NCBI RefSeq assembly: GCF_902728265.1
Contig: NZ_CACVBR010000008.1
Span: 62,001-126,000, forward strand
Direction of reading: 5' to 3'
From: Chryseobacterium potabilaquae
Lineage (GTDB): Bacteria > Bacteroidota > Bacteroidia > Flavobacteriales > Weeksellaceae
Length of the DNA: 64,000 nt
Position numbers and translations under genes: made by a program. The notes under the pieces were generated by a model. It searched no databases. It saw nothing but the letters and a program-made list of their open reading frames with translations, and was not told the DNA's origin. Shown one piece after another: positions 53,227-62,246 of this stretch. The number at the start of each line of letters is the position of its first letter. Positions within the stretch are counted from its first letter, which is position 1.

Positions 53227-55383
53227 ATGAGAAAGCTACTAATCCTTTTATTCATATTTCAATTACTTTTAATTCATTCTCAGGTAAAAAAAGGTCTGGT
53301 CATTCCCGAAAATCCAAAAATTGGGCTTTCACTTGCAGGAGGAGGAGCTAAAGGTTTTGCTCATGTAGGAGTACTTAAAATATTGGATTCATTAGGGGTT
53401 AAAGTAGATTATATTGCAGGTACCAGTATGGGATCAATTGTAGGAGGATTATATGCATCAGGATACTCTGGAAAAGAAATTGAAAAAATAGTAATGGATA
53501 CTGACTTCTTTTCCTTAATATTAGATCCTAAATCTAGACAAGAATCTAGTTTTTTTAATAAATCTGTAGATAAATATCTTTTATCTATTCCAATAAATAA
53601 TGGAAAAATTACGCTTCCATCTTCAATAAGTACAGGGCAAAAAAATGTATACTTGCTTAAAGAGCTCTTTAAAAATGTAGCTAATATTAATGATTTTTCT
53701 CAGTTACCTATTCCCTTCATGTGTGTAGCTACCAATCTGGAAACAGGTAATATGAAAATTTTTGAAAAGGGCGATCTTGTGCAGTCTATTATGGCTAGTT
53801 CTGCCTTTCCATCATTAATGGATCCTGTTAAAATTGGAGATAGTATCTATATCGATGGAGCTATGACCGTAAATTATCCATCAAAACCACTAAAGGATAA
53901 AGGAATTGATATTGTTATTGGTGTAGACCTTAATCAAGACTTATCAAAAAGAGAGGATTTAAACAATATTATTACTATTCTTAATCAAATAATTGATTTT
54001 GGAATTAAAAAAGATACAAAATATCAATACAAATATACTGATATAAATATTAAACCTAACTTGAAAGGTATGAGTGCCACAAGTTATGCAGAAAAGAAAA
54101 AAATCCTAGATAGTGGCTATGCTGAAGGTTTAAAATATATGAGCATCTTAGATGAGCTCCCAAAAAGGTCTTTTCAACGCATTAGAGAACGCACAAATCC
54201 AATATATTCTAATGTATACAAAATAGATAGTCTTTCCTTAGAAGGGGGGAAAATCTATGAAAAAAACTATGTTTTAGGAAAAATGGGACTACGTCTCCCC
54301 TCTCTACAAACCTATGGAAACATAAACAAAATGATAGATAAATTAGTTGCCACCAATAATTATAGATTTATCAATTATGACATTATTCCAAAAGATGATA
54401 AAAACTATTTAAAATTATATGTAACAGAAGACAACACACGTCATTTTTTCAAATTTGGATTACATTATGATGAAGTCTTCAAAACGGGTTTATTATTAAA
54501 TTATTCAGCAAAGAGATTATTATTTAGAAATACAAACTTATCATTAGATTTCGTTGTAGGTGATAAAACCAGATATTATTTAAACTATTTCATCGATAAT
54601 GGATATATTCCCGGTTTTGGTATTTATTCATCCGGAATGAACTTTAGCCTAAAAGATGAAAACAATAATGATATAGAAGACTGGAAATGGTATAGAAATG
54701 AAGCATATATTCAATCTGTATGGAAAGATAAATTTGCTATTGGAGCAGGAGTAAGCCATGACTATTTTGAGGCGGAAATGAATGGAATAAACAAGAGATC
54801 AAGTCGATTTTTAAATGCATATGCATTTTTAAAAAGTGATACTCAAGATGACAAGGATATTCCTACAAGAGGGTTCTATTTATCTGCAGAGGGTAAAGTA
54901 ATAGATTTATTGAGCTCAGAAATGCAAGATAAGCCCGTTCAAATTAAAGCAGATATAAGAATAAATCTTCCTCTTTCAAAACAATTTACTTATAGATTTA
55001 AACTCTATGGAGGGCTCACAATAGGTCCAGAGCTTTCTGAATTCTACAAATATCGATTAGGAGGAATATTTGAACAAAATATTGCCAACTTTAAAACATT
55101 TAGTGGTTTTTACTTTGCGCAGCTAAATGCAAATAATGTAGTGATGGTCTCTAATGATCTTCAATTCAAATTTAATAAAAATTATTTTTTAACAGGAAAT
55201 TTTACATTGGCTAATTTATCAGATAATATCAATTTTGAAGATACCGTAAAATTAAATTATAGTTCTTTGGGAATAACAGCAGGTTATAAATCTCCCTTCG
55301 GACAAATAAAAGTAAATTTTAGCCACTCTCTTAAAAATAATCAAAAAGGCATATTCAGTGTTATTTTAGGGCACTGGTTTTAA
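53227..55383 (+). CDS. Patatin-like phospholipase fused to an outer-membrane beta-barrel
   Basis: A 718-residue exported protein (signal ending LIHSQ). The N-terminal patatin domain has the oxyanion loop LAGGGAKGFAHVG, nucleophile elbow AGTSMGSIVGG with the active serine, and YIDGAMTVNYP with the catalytic aspartate. After about residue 330 come a POTRA-like segment (VYKIDSLSLEGGKIYEKNYVLGKMG) and a 16-strand barrel of the BamA/Omp85 kind that ends in ILGHWF, with the final aromatic. This is the PlpD-type autotransporter architecture, in which the barrel carries the lipase to the cell surface. It is a single-gene member of the tdk operon stretch. Confidence 0.9.
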   Translation: MRKLLILLFIFQLLLIHSQVKKGLVIPENPKIGLSLAGGGAKGFAHVGVLKILDSLGVKVDYIAGTSMGSIVGGLYASGYSGKEIEKIVMDTDFFSLILDPKSRQESSFFNKSVDKYLLSIPINNGKITLPSSISTGQKNVYLLKELFKNVANINDFSQLPIPFMCVATNLETGNMKIFEKGDLVQSIMASSAFPSLMDPVKIGDSIYIDGAMTVNYPSKPLKDKGIDIVIGVDLNQDLSKREDLNNIITILNQIIDFGIKKDTKYQYKYTDINIKPNLKGMSATSYAEKKKILDSGYAEGLKYMSILDELPKRSFQRIRERTNPIYSNVYKIDSLSLEGGKIYEKNYVLGKMGLRLPSLQTYGNINKMIDKLVATNNYRFINYDIIPKDDKNYLKLYVTEDNTRHFFKFGLHYDEVFKTGLLLNYSAKRLLFRNTNLSLDFVVGDKTRYYLNYFIDNGYIPGFGIYSSGMNFSLKDENNNDIEDWKWYRNEAYIQSVWKDKFAIGAGVSHDYFEAEMNGINKRSSRFLNAYAFLKSDTQDDKDIPTRGFYLSAEGKVIDLLSSEMQDKPVQIKADIRINLPLSKQFTYRFKLYGGLTIGPELSEFYKYRLGGIFEQNIANFKTFSGFYFAQLNANNVVMVSNDLQFKFNKNYFLTGNFTLANLSDNINFEDTVKLNYSSLGITAGYKSPFGQIKVNFSHSLKNNQKGIFSVILGHWF

Positions 55384-55387
55384 AACA

Positions 55388-55795
55388 ATGATACATTTTT
55401 TTTACGAAAATTTACCACAATCTGTAAATACAGATTATAAAAAATGGTTGGAAGATATTATTCTTTCCGAAGAAAAAAAACTAGGTGAAATCAATTACAT
55501 TTTCTGTGATGATGAATATCTATTAAAAATTAATCAAGAGTATTTACAGCACGATTACTATACTGATATTATAACCTTCGACTATGTAAAAGGAAAAACA
55601 ATAAGCGGAGAGATTTTCGTATCTTTGCAACGCATTTCCGATAACGCCTCTACTCTATCCAAAGAGTATGAAGAAGAATTAAGAAGAGTTTTGGCTCATG
55701 GTATTCTTCATCTTTCAGGATACAAAGATAAAACAGAAGAAGAAGAACAGGTAATGCGAAGCAAAGAAGATTTTTATTTAGCAAAGTATAATTAA
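55388..55795 (+). CDS. ybeY: Endoribonuclease YbeY
   Basis: A 135-residue metal-dependent RNase involved in 16S rRNA 3' maturation and quality control. The signature is RVLAHGILHLSGYKDK. In most bacteria the zinc is held by H-x3-H-x5-H; here the first two are His104 and His108, but the third position is Asp114. I recall the K-D-K form as frequent in Bacteroidetes, and Asp can bind zinc, so activity is likely retained. TDIITFDY is the other conserved block. The gene is four bases after the patatin gene. Confidence 0.93.
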   Translation: MIHFFYENLPQSVNTDYKKWLEDIILSEEKKLGEINYIFCDDEYLLKINQEYLQHDYYTDIITFDYVKGKTISGEIFVSLQRISDNASTLSKEYEEELRRVLAHGILHLSGYKDKTEEEEQVMRSKEDFYLAKYN

Positions 55796-55934
55796 GCTTT
55801 TAAAATTATTTTTAGAATTTTAATTTTTCTGTTTCTATTCGCTACTTAGTCTTGCGAAAAAAGATTCAATATACGCTACAATTAATGCTAAATAAGACAT
55901 CAAAGACACGATTTAGACTCGTTAATTTAAAAGA

Positions 55935-55950
55935 TGTTTCACGTGAAACA
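55935..55950. promoter_or_regulatory. parS site 1
   Basis: TGTTTCACGTGAAACA is the exact 16-bp consensus parS sequence bound by ParB/Spo0J near the replication origin. Here it is extended to an 18-bp perfect palindrome (55934-55951) and lies in the ybeY-mnmG gap. Confidence 0.95.
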
Positions 55951-55997
55951 TTTATTAAGAAAATAAAAAAATAAGGCTTAAAACAAGCAATAGAGAG

Positions 55998-57860
55998 ATG
56001 ATATCAGAAATATATGATGTAATTGTAGTAGGTGCAGGACATGCCGGATGTGAGGCTGCTGCTGCTGCTGCTAATTTGGGCTCAAAAACCCTACTCATTA
56101 CAATGAATATGCAGACTATCGGACAGATGAGCTGCAATCCAGCGATGGGGGGAATAGCAAAAGGCCAAATTGTAAGAGAGATTGACGCAATGGGAGGATA
56201 TTCAGGAATTGTAGCAGATAAATCAGCAATTCAATTCAAAATGCTTAACCTTTCCAAAGGCCCTGCTATGTGGTCTCCAAGAACTCAAAATGACAGAATG
56301 CTCTTCGCAGAAGAATGGCGATTAGCATTAGAAAATACCCCAAACCTCGATTTCTTTCAGGATATGGTGAAACAGCTTATTGTTGATAATAACAAAATCA
56401 CAGGGGTTGTTACTTCATTAGGAATTGAGATAAAAGGACGTTCTGTAGTTCTTACCAATGGTACTTTTCTAAATGGACTAATACATGTTGGTGATAAACA
56501 ATTGGGAGGAGGAAGAATGGGAGAACCAAGAGCATTTGGTATTACTGAACAGCTCGTTTCTTTAGGCTTTGAAGCTGGCAGAATGAAAACGGGAACCCCT
56601 CCAAGAGTAGATGGTAGAAGTTTGGATTACTCCAAAATGGAAGAACAAAAAGGAGATGAAAATCCTAAAAAATTCAGCTATCTAGATACTCCAAAATTAA
56701 CTAAACAATTAAGTTGTCATATTACTTATACCAATGAAATAGTACACGATATTTTACGTGAAGGATTTGATAGAAGTCCAATGTTTAATGGTACAATTCA
56801 AAGTTTAGGTCCAAGATACTGCCCAAGTATAGAAGATAAAATTAACCGTTTTGCAGAAAGAAATAGACATCAATTATTTGTAGAGCCAGAAGGCTGGAAA
56901 ACCATTGAGATATATGTAAATGGATTCAGTTCTTCCCTTCCAGAAGACATTCAAATCAAAGCAATGAAACAAATTCCAGGTTTTGAGAATGTAAAAGTCT
57001 TTCGTCCAGGTTATGCTATAGAGTATGACTACTTCCCTCCTACCCAGCTAAATCATACTTTGGAAACAAAATTAATTGAAAATTTATATTTTGCAGGACA
57101 AATAAATGGTACTACTGGATACGAAGAAGCGGCTGGTCAAGGTCTAATAGCTGGTATTAATGCTCATAATAAAGTACATGAAAAGGATGAATTCATTCTA
57201 AGCCGAGATGAAGCTTATATAGGGGTTTTAATTGATGATTTGATAACAAAAGGTACGGAAGAACCCTATAGAATGTTTACATCTCGTGCAGAATATAGGT
57301 TACTTTTAAGACAAGATAATGCGGATATCAGATTAACTGAAAAGGCCTACCAATTGGGATTAGCAAAAGAAGATAGGTTACAAAAGGTAAATGACAAAAT
57401 ATCTAAAAGTCAAGAACTTGAGACCTTTCTACGAGAAACTTCTTTAAAACCAGGAATTATCAATCCTATTTTAAAAACCATAGAAAGTAGCCCTGTTGAC
57501 CAGGCATATAGAGCAGCGCAAATCCTTACAAGGCCAAATATGACATTAGAAAAATTAGAAGATATTGAGTTCATAAAAGATGTATCTTCTACTTATAATG
57601 ATGAAATACGAGAGCAAGCAGAAGTAAATATCAAATATAAAGGATACATTGAAAAAGAAAAAGAAAATGTAGCTAAACTTAACCGTTTAGAAAATATTAA
57701 AATTCCAGAAGATTTTGATTATTCAAAAATATCAAGCCTTTCTTCAGAAGCAAAACAAAAAATGTCAAACGTAAGACCAAAAACTATAGCTCAAGCAGGA
57801 AGAATTAGTGGCGTTTCACCAGCCGATATAAATGTTTTATTGGTCTATTTAGGACGATAA
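55998..57860 (+). CDS. mnmG: tRNA uridine-5-carboxymethylaminomethyl modification enzyme MnmG
   Basis: FAD-dependent enzyme that, with MnmE, modifies wobble U34 at position 5. The 620-residue protein has the FAD-binding loop VVGAGHAGCEAAAAAA (residues 10-25), family blocks MSCNPAMGGIAKGQIV and GTPPRVDGRSLDY, and EYDYFPPTQL in the middle. RPKTIAQAGRISGVSPADI at the C-terminus is the MnmE-binding helical region. Older names are GidA and 'glucose-inhibited division protein A'. In many bacteria this gene is close to oriC, which agrees with the flanking parS sites. Confidence 0.96.
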   Translation: MISEIYDVIVVGAGHAGCEAAAAAANLGSKTLLITMNMQTIGQMSCNPAMGGIAKGQIVREIDAMGGYSGIVADKSAIQFKMLNLSKGPAMWSPRTQNDRMLFAEEWRLALENTPNLDFFQDMVKQLIVDNNKITGVVTSLGIEIKGRSVVLTNGTFLNGLIHVGDKQLGGGRMGEPRAFGITEQLVSLGFEAGRMKTGTPPRVDGRSLDYSKMEEQKGDENPKKFSYLDTPKLTKQLSCHITYTNEIVHDILREGFDRSPMFNGTIQSLGPRYCPSIEDKINRFAERNRHQLFVEPEGWKTIEIYVNGFSSSLPEDIQIKAMKQIPGFENVKVFRPGYAIEYDYFPPTQLNHTLETKLIENLYFAGQINGTTGYEEAAGQGLIAGINAHNKVHEKDEFILSRDEAYIGVLIDDLITKGTEEPYRMFTSRAEYRLLLRQDNADIRLTEKAYQLGLAKEDRLQKVNDKISKSQELETFLRETSLKPGIINPILKTIESSPVDQAYRAAQILTRPNMTLEKLEDIEFIKDVSSTYNDEIREQAEVNIKYKGYIEKEKENVAKLNRLENIKIPEDFDYSKISSLSSEAKQKMSNVRPKTIAQAGRISGVSPADINVLLVYLGR

Positions 57861-57868
57861 TTAAAATA

Positions 57869-57884
57869 TGTTTCACGTGAAACA
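57869..57884. promoter_or_regulatory. parS site 2
   Basis: An exact TGTTTCACGTGAAACA again, extended to a 22-bp perfect palindrome (57866-57887), 8 bases after the mnmG stop. Confidence 0.95.
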
Positions 57885-57974
57885 TATATATAATATAAAC
57901 AAAAATTAAGATACTTATTAGTCTTTTAAAACTTTTATTATATTAGTTTCTCAATATAAACGATAACAAATTAA

Positions 57975-58796
57975 ATGAAAATAAAAGATCATTTTCTATC
58001 ACAAGAAATATTTGAAATAAAAGAAACAGAAACAAAAGGAGTTTTCAAAACCTCCCCTATTCCATCAAATATTTCCAAATATTATGAAAGTGAAGATTAT
58101 ATTTCACATCATCAAGATGCCGGAAGCCTAAAAGAAAAACTTTATAAATTTTTGCAATCATTTAATTTACAATATAAGAAAACCATTCTTTTAGATAGAA
58201 TAAAAAAAGGATCAAAAATTCTAGATTATGGATGTGGTGCCGGAGAGTTTGTAAAATACATAGAAAAAGATTTCGAAGTATTAGGTTATGAGCCTGATAT
58301 AGATGCAAGAAAAGTTGCTCAAAATAAAATTTCAAAAGCCCAAATCATAGATAATATTGTTTCTATTAAAGATAAAAGCTTGGATGCAATAACACTTTGG
58401 CATGTTTTTGAACACGTGGAAAATCAAGATGAGATGCTTGAAATTTTTAATAGTAAGTTAAAAAAAAAAGGATTATTAATTATTGCAGTACCCAATCCCA
58501 CTTCTTATGATGCAAAACATTACAAAGAATATTGGGCAGCATATGATGTTCCAAGACATATCTATCATTTTTCAAAAAACGGAATGGAGAATCTCATTAG
58601 AAAGAAACCCAATTGGAAGATGAGAAAAATAAAACCTTTAGTATTAGATTCCTATTATATCTCCATGCTAAGCGAAAAATATAAAAAATCACCTCTTTTT
58701 TGGCTTAAAGCAATCATCTATGGAACGATTTCTAACATAAAAGCCCTTTTTTCCAATCAATTTTCAAGTTTGATATATATTATCGAAAAAAAATAG
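57975..58796 (+). CDS. Class I SAM-dependent methyltransferase
   Basis: A 273-residue methyltransferase with the Rossmann-type SAM motif ILDYGCGAGEFVKYI at about residues 84-98, acidic motif II YEPD, and post-motif ITLWHVFEHVENQDEMLE, a block typical of family 11/31-like sugar or lipid methyltransferases. The N-terminal SEDYISHHQDAG and the late PRHIYHFSKNGMENLI resemble enzymes modifying O-antigen, polysaccharide or rhamnolipid-type substrates. Substrate is not predictable. It lies 90 bases downstream of parS site 2, with no other envelope gene in the immediate neighbourhood. Confidence 0.88.
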   Translation: MKIKDHFLSQEIFEIKETETKGVFKTSPIPSNISKYYESEDYISHHQDAGSLKEKLYKFLQSFNLQYKKTILLDRIKKGSKILDYGCGAGEFVKYIEKDFEVLGYEPDIDARKVAQNKISKAQIIDNIVSIKDKSLDAITLWHVFEHVENQDEMLEIFNSKLKKKGLLIIAVPNPTSYDAKHYKEYWAAYDVPRHIYHFSKNGMENLIRKKPNWKMRKIKPLVLDSYYISMLSEKYKKSPLFWLKAIIYGTISNIKALFSNQFSSLIYIIEKK

Positions 58797-58847
58797 AAAG
58801 TAGAAAATTGTACCATTTCTAAAGGCCATTTTTTTACTATATTAATT

Positions 58848-58877
58848 AAAAACTCGGGAATTTCTCTCGAGTTTTAT
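58848..58877 (+). terminator. Terminator after the methyltransferase gene
   Basis: AAAACTCG pairs with CGAGTTTT (58868-58875), followed by ATT. The gap 58878-59370 is AT-rich with no gene that I trust. It contains the second copy of a 12-bp direct repeat AAAATTGTACCA (58804-58815 and 58931-58942). Confidence 0.75.
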
Positions 58878-59372
58878 TATGTAAGCACTCCCCTACTCCA
58901 TATTTGGAAAGAAAATTTTTTACTGATAAAAAAATTGTACCAAATATGTTAGTAAAAAGTTAGTAACCATTAAAATAAAACGATTTATAAAAAGGTTATT
59001 TAAAGTTTATCCTCTAAAAAATTAATATGCCGATATATACTTCCCTACTTTCACAAGACAATAAAATTATAAAGTATTTAACAACTTCAATAGAAATAGA
59101 AATAAATTCTAAAGAAAAAATATTTTGTAAAAGTTAAGAACCCAATAGCAAAATATCCATTCAAAGAAAAAAAATTATAGGAAAAAAAGAAAAAAAGAGA
59201 GGTTAAAAAGAGAATAATTACAAAAACACTATTTTTAGAACTTAAAATCAAATTTACATAGTAATAACTCGGAAAAAAAAGTTTTACAATTTTAAGTACT
59301 ATTGTGAAAGCCGAATTTTTACTTTTTTTACTTAAATTTAAAAATTATAGTATTTCCAAATTTATAAAAATA

Positions 59373-59400
59373 AAAATCCACTTAAAATTAAGTGGATTCT
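59373..59400 (-). terminator. Terminator of pgk
   Basis: ATCCACTTAA (59376-59385) pairs with TTAAGTGGAT (59388-59397). On the minus strand it is followed by TTTTTATTTTTAT. Confidence 0.85.
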
Positions 59401-59422
59401 AAATGTATATAATTAAAATTAA

Positions 59423-60613
59423 TTAATTATTGATCGCCGCAACTCCAGGAAGTTCTAATCCCTCCAAACTTTCAAGCATAGCTCCACCTCCAGTAGAAAC
59501 ATAGCTTACTTTATCACTATAACCAAATTGTTTAACAAAAGCAACACTATCTCCCCCTCCAACTAAAGAAAAAGCTCTTTGTTTTGTAGCTTCTGCTATA
59601 CTATTTCCAAGGGCTATTGTTCCAGCAGCAAAATTTGACATTTCAAAAACTCCAATAGGACCATTCCAAAGGATGGTTCTAGAATTTAAAATAACATCAT
59701 TGAATTTATCCCTTGATTTTGAACCAGCATCCAATCCCATCCATCCTTCAGGTATTGAATAGATATCAACTTCTTTTCTTTCGACTTCATTATTGAAGCT
59801 TTCTGCAATTATCGTATCTGAAGGAAGATATACTTTTACATTATGCTGCTTAGCCTTATTCAAAATTTCAATAGCCAAAGACAGCTTATCTTCTTCCACC
59901 AATGAGTTGCCAATTTTACCTCCTAATGCCTTAATAAAAGTAAAAGCCATTCCACCACCAATAATTAAATTATCAATTGCAGGCAAAATATTTTCTATAA
60001 TGGTTATTTTAGTTGAAACTTTAGATCCGCCAAGTATTGCAGTAACAGGACGTTCACCACTCTTTAATACCCTATCAATAGCTTTAAGTTCCTGAGCCAT
60101 TAATAAACCGAAAAACTTAGTTGAATTAAAAAATTGAGCAATAACCGCTGTTGACGCATGTGCTCTATGCGCCGTACCAAAAGCATCATTGACATATGCA
60201 TCCGCTAATCCTGAAAGCTGTTTAGCAAAAGATTCATCTCCCTTTTCTTCTTCTTTATGAAATCTTAAATTTTCCAATAAAAGAATCTCTCCAGATTTTA
60301 ACTCAGAAGCTGCCTTTTCAGCATCCTCTCCTACACAATCATTCACAAATTTTACCTCTCGACCTAAAACATGGGAAACTTCATCCAAAATATGCTTAAG
60401 AGAAAACTCATCTTTGATTTCACCTTTAGGTCTTCCGAGATGGGTCATAAGTATTACAGCACCTCCGTCATCTAAAATTTTATCCACCGTAGATTTTACA
60501 GCAACAATTCTTGTATTATCCGTAACCTTTAGCTGATCATCCTGTGGAACATTAAAATCAACTCTCACTAGAGCCTTTTTATCTTTAAAATTGAAATCAT
60601 TGATTGTTTTCAT
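59423..60613 (-). CDS. pgk: Phosphoglycerate kinase
   Basis: Glycolytic enzyme that transfers phosphate from 1,3-bisphosphoglycerate to ADP. The 396-residue two-domain protein carries KKALVRVDFNVPQDD near the N-terminus (RVDFNVP is the PGK signature), the substrate-binding MTHLGRPKGE and VNDAFGTAHRAHAS, and the nucleotide-domain blocks AILGGSKVSTKI, WNGPIGVFE and the closing VGGGDSVAFVKQFG and STGGGAMLESLEG. All catalytic blocks look intact. It is transcribed away from the putative origin and has its own terminator. Confidence 0.96.
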   Translation of the reverse strand: MKTINDFNFKDKKALVRVDFNVPQDDQLKVTDNTRIVAVKSTVDKILDDGGAVILMTHLGRPKGEIKDEFSLKHILDEVSHVLGREVKFVNDCVGEDAEKAASELKSGEILLLENLRFHKEEEKGDESFAKQLSGLADAYVNDAFGTAHRAHASTAVIAQFFNSTKFFGLLMAQELKAIDRVLKSGERPVTAILGGSKVSTKITIIENILPAIDNLIIGGGMAFTFIKALGGKIGNSLVEEDKLSLAIEILNKAKQHNVKVYLPSDTIIAESFNNEVERKEVDIYSIPEGWMGLDAGSKSRDKFNDVILNSRTILWNGPIGVFEMSNFAAGTIALGNSIAEATKQRAFSLVGGGDSVAFVKQFGYSDKVSYVSTGGGAMLESLEGLELPGVAAINN

Positions 60614-61505
60614 AAATATCGTTGAATTATCGTTTCACAAATGTAAGATTTTAAAATTTTTGAAAAGCTGCAACTTTATAAAAGTTATCAAAAAAAATTC
60701 CCGACGACCCAACACCCAATAAGCAACAATTTAATCTTTCTAAAAAAAAGTACTTGTTATTGTTGTTGAGTGATGTGAATTTAGGGGATAACTTTTCTTA
60801 TAAAACTTTATAACATATAATTTAAATGAAATTCATATTTAATTAACAATTTAATTCATTGTAAATCTGATTTTTCTAGTACTTACTAACAGATATGGAT
60901 AACTTTTCCCCAATTCTAATTATTAATAACTGATTTATGGAAAAACTAGAGAAAATTTGAAAGAAAGTTTTTGAAAATTTTTCTAAGAATTTTTGGAGAG
61001 TATTTTCATTACTGAATTTTTAAATTGTAGGAAACAATTATTTTAACAAAGTTTTCCACAGTTATTCACATTGATTTTAACATTTTATCAGATAGTAATT
61101 AACAATTTCTGAGTAAAAGAATTTTTTTGTGTTGGAAGTCAAAAATATATTGAATTCCAATGTTTTACATTGTATGGAAATATGTAATTTATTGTAAATA
61201 AGAAAATTACTACTTAAGATATAAAATGATTGTACTCTTCGTTTTTCAAATGATTTTGATCTTTTTTAGATTTTTCTATTAATCTAAAAATAGTTTACAG
61301 GATAGCTTTAATTACGGGTATCAATCGAAATAGAGCTTAAGATATTTGCTAAAATAGTAAGTATCTTATATATAGCCTATTTCTTCAATGTAAGATTTTT
61401 AATGCAAAACCTTACAAAACAAAGAATTGAATTTGGATTTACCGTAACTTTGTATTAAAGATTTAAAAAATTATATATTTATAATAAGTAAAATAAAAGT
61501 AAAAA
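60614..61505. other. Candidate chromosomal replication origin region (oriC)
   Basis: An 892-base gene-free stretch, very AT-rich, between the divergent pgk and rpiB genes. DnaA-box-like 9-mers (consensus TTATCCACA) cluster here: TTTTCCACA at 61052-61060 and TTATTCACA at 61062-61070 (8/9 each, tandem), TTATCCATA on the minus strand at 60894-60902 (8/9), and TTATCCCCT on the minus strand at 60783-60791 (7/9). It lies 3 kb from two parS sites flanking mnmG. The exact boundaries and the unwinding element are not identified. Confidence 0.6.
61445..61452 (+). promoter_or_regulatory. -7 promoter element of rpiB
   Basis: TAACTTTG fits TAnnTTTG, 53 bases before the start. A TTG lies 15 bases upstream of it (61427-61429), shorter than ideal. 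Confidence 0.55.
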
Positions 61506-61940
61506 ATGAAAAGAAAAATTGCTATTGCTGCTGATCATGCAGGGTATGAATATAAAGAGATTGTTAAGAAGTATTTTTCGGAAAATTTTGAAATTCAGGA
61601 TTTTGGAACGTTTTCCACAGACAGTGTGGATTATCCGGATTTTGTACATCCTGCAGCAGTATCAATTGAAAATGGAGAAAATGAATTAGGCATTTTAATT
61701 TGCGGAAGTGGAAATGGAGTTCAAATTACTGCAAACAAACATCAAAAAATTAGATGTGCACTTTGTTGGATGCCCGATATTGCTACATTAGCTAGACAGC
61801 ATAATGATGCTAATATGATTTCAATTCCTGCTAGATTTATTTCAAAGGAAATTGCAATAGAGATCGTAGACAAGTTCCTTTCTACCGATTTTGAAGGAGG
61901 AAGACATCAAAACAGAGTTGATAAAATTGCATTTTGTTAA
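61506..61940 (+). CDS. rpiB: Ribose 5-phosphate isomerase B
   Basis: Interconverts ribose 5-phosphate and ribulose 5-phosphate in the pentose phosphate pathway. The 144-residue protein has the LacA/RpiB fold: IAADHAGYEYK (residues 7-17) with Asp10 and His11, the active-site loop LICGSGNGVQITANKH with Cys66 and His79, and RHQNRVDKI at the end. The length is typical. It is the gene flanking the candidate origin on its right side and is followed by a terminator. Confidence 0.95.
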   Translation: MKRKIAIAADHAGYEYKEIVKKYFSENFEIQDFGTFSTDSVDYPDFVHPAAVSIENGENELGILICGSGNGVQITANKHQKIRCALCWMPDIATLARQHNDANMISIPARFISKEIAIEIVDKFLSTDFEGGRHQNRVDKIAFC

Positions 61941-61946
61941 AATATA

Positions 61947-61978
61947 AAGGCTTGTAAATCATATTACAAGCCTTATTT
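61947..61978 (+). terminator. Terminator after rpiB
   Basis: AAGGCTTGTAA (61947-61957) pairs with TTACAAGCCTT (61964-61974), then ATTTATT. Confidence 0.9.
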
Positions 61979-61991
61979 ATTATTTATTTTG

Positions 61992-62081
61992 TATATTTGT
62001 GCATCTCTAGAAATAATTTCTGTTAAACCTATTAACTATTTCAAAAAAGATTCAAAAGGTTTTTCCTCCTCTTTATATTTG
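61992..62081 (+). promoter_or_regulatory. Two candidate -7 elements upstream of rnr
   Basis: TATATTTG occurs at 61992-61999 and again at 62074-62081, both fitting TAnnTTTG, without a TTTG at the ideal upstream distance. Either could start the rnr transcript, giving a leader of about 160-240 bases. The leader shows no obvious structure. Confidence 0.45.
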
Positions 62082-62246
62082 CAATATTTTTTTACAAAAC
62101 AAAATCTTTTATAGGTAGTGGAAGGAAAATTGCTGTTGTTAAAAATAAGAGATTATTATATTGGTCATTAAGGATAATTTATGACTCAATATGAGCTCAA
62201 AAATGGTTAATCTTATTTTAGCCTAAAGAATTTAAATAAAATTAAA

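Noticed and set aside
59027..59137. 36-codon ORF MPIYTSLLSQDNKIIKYL... in the gap before pgk
   Set aside because: No promoter match, no paralogue in the window and no comparative signal; ORFs of this length arise by chance.
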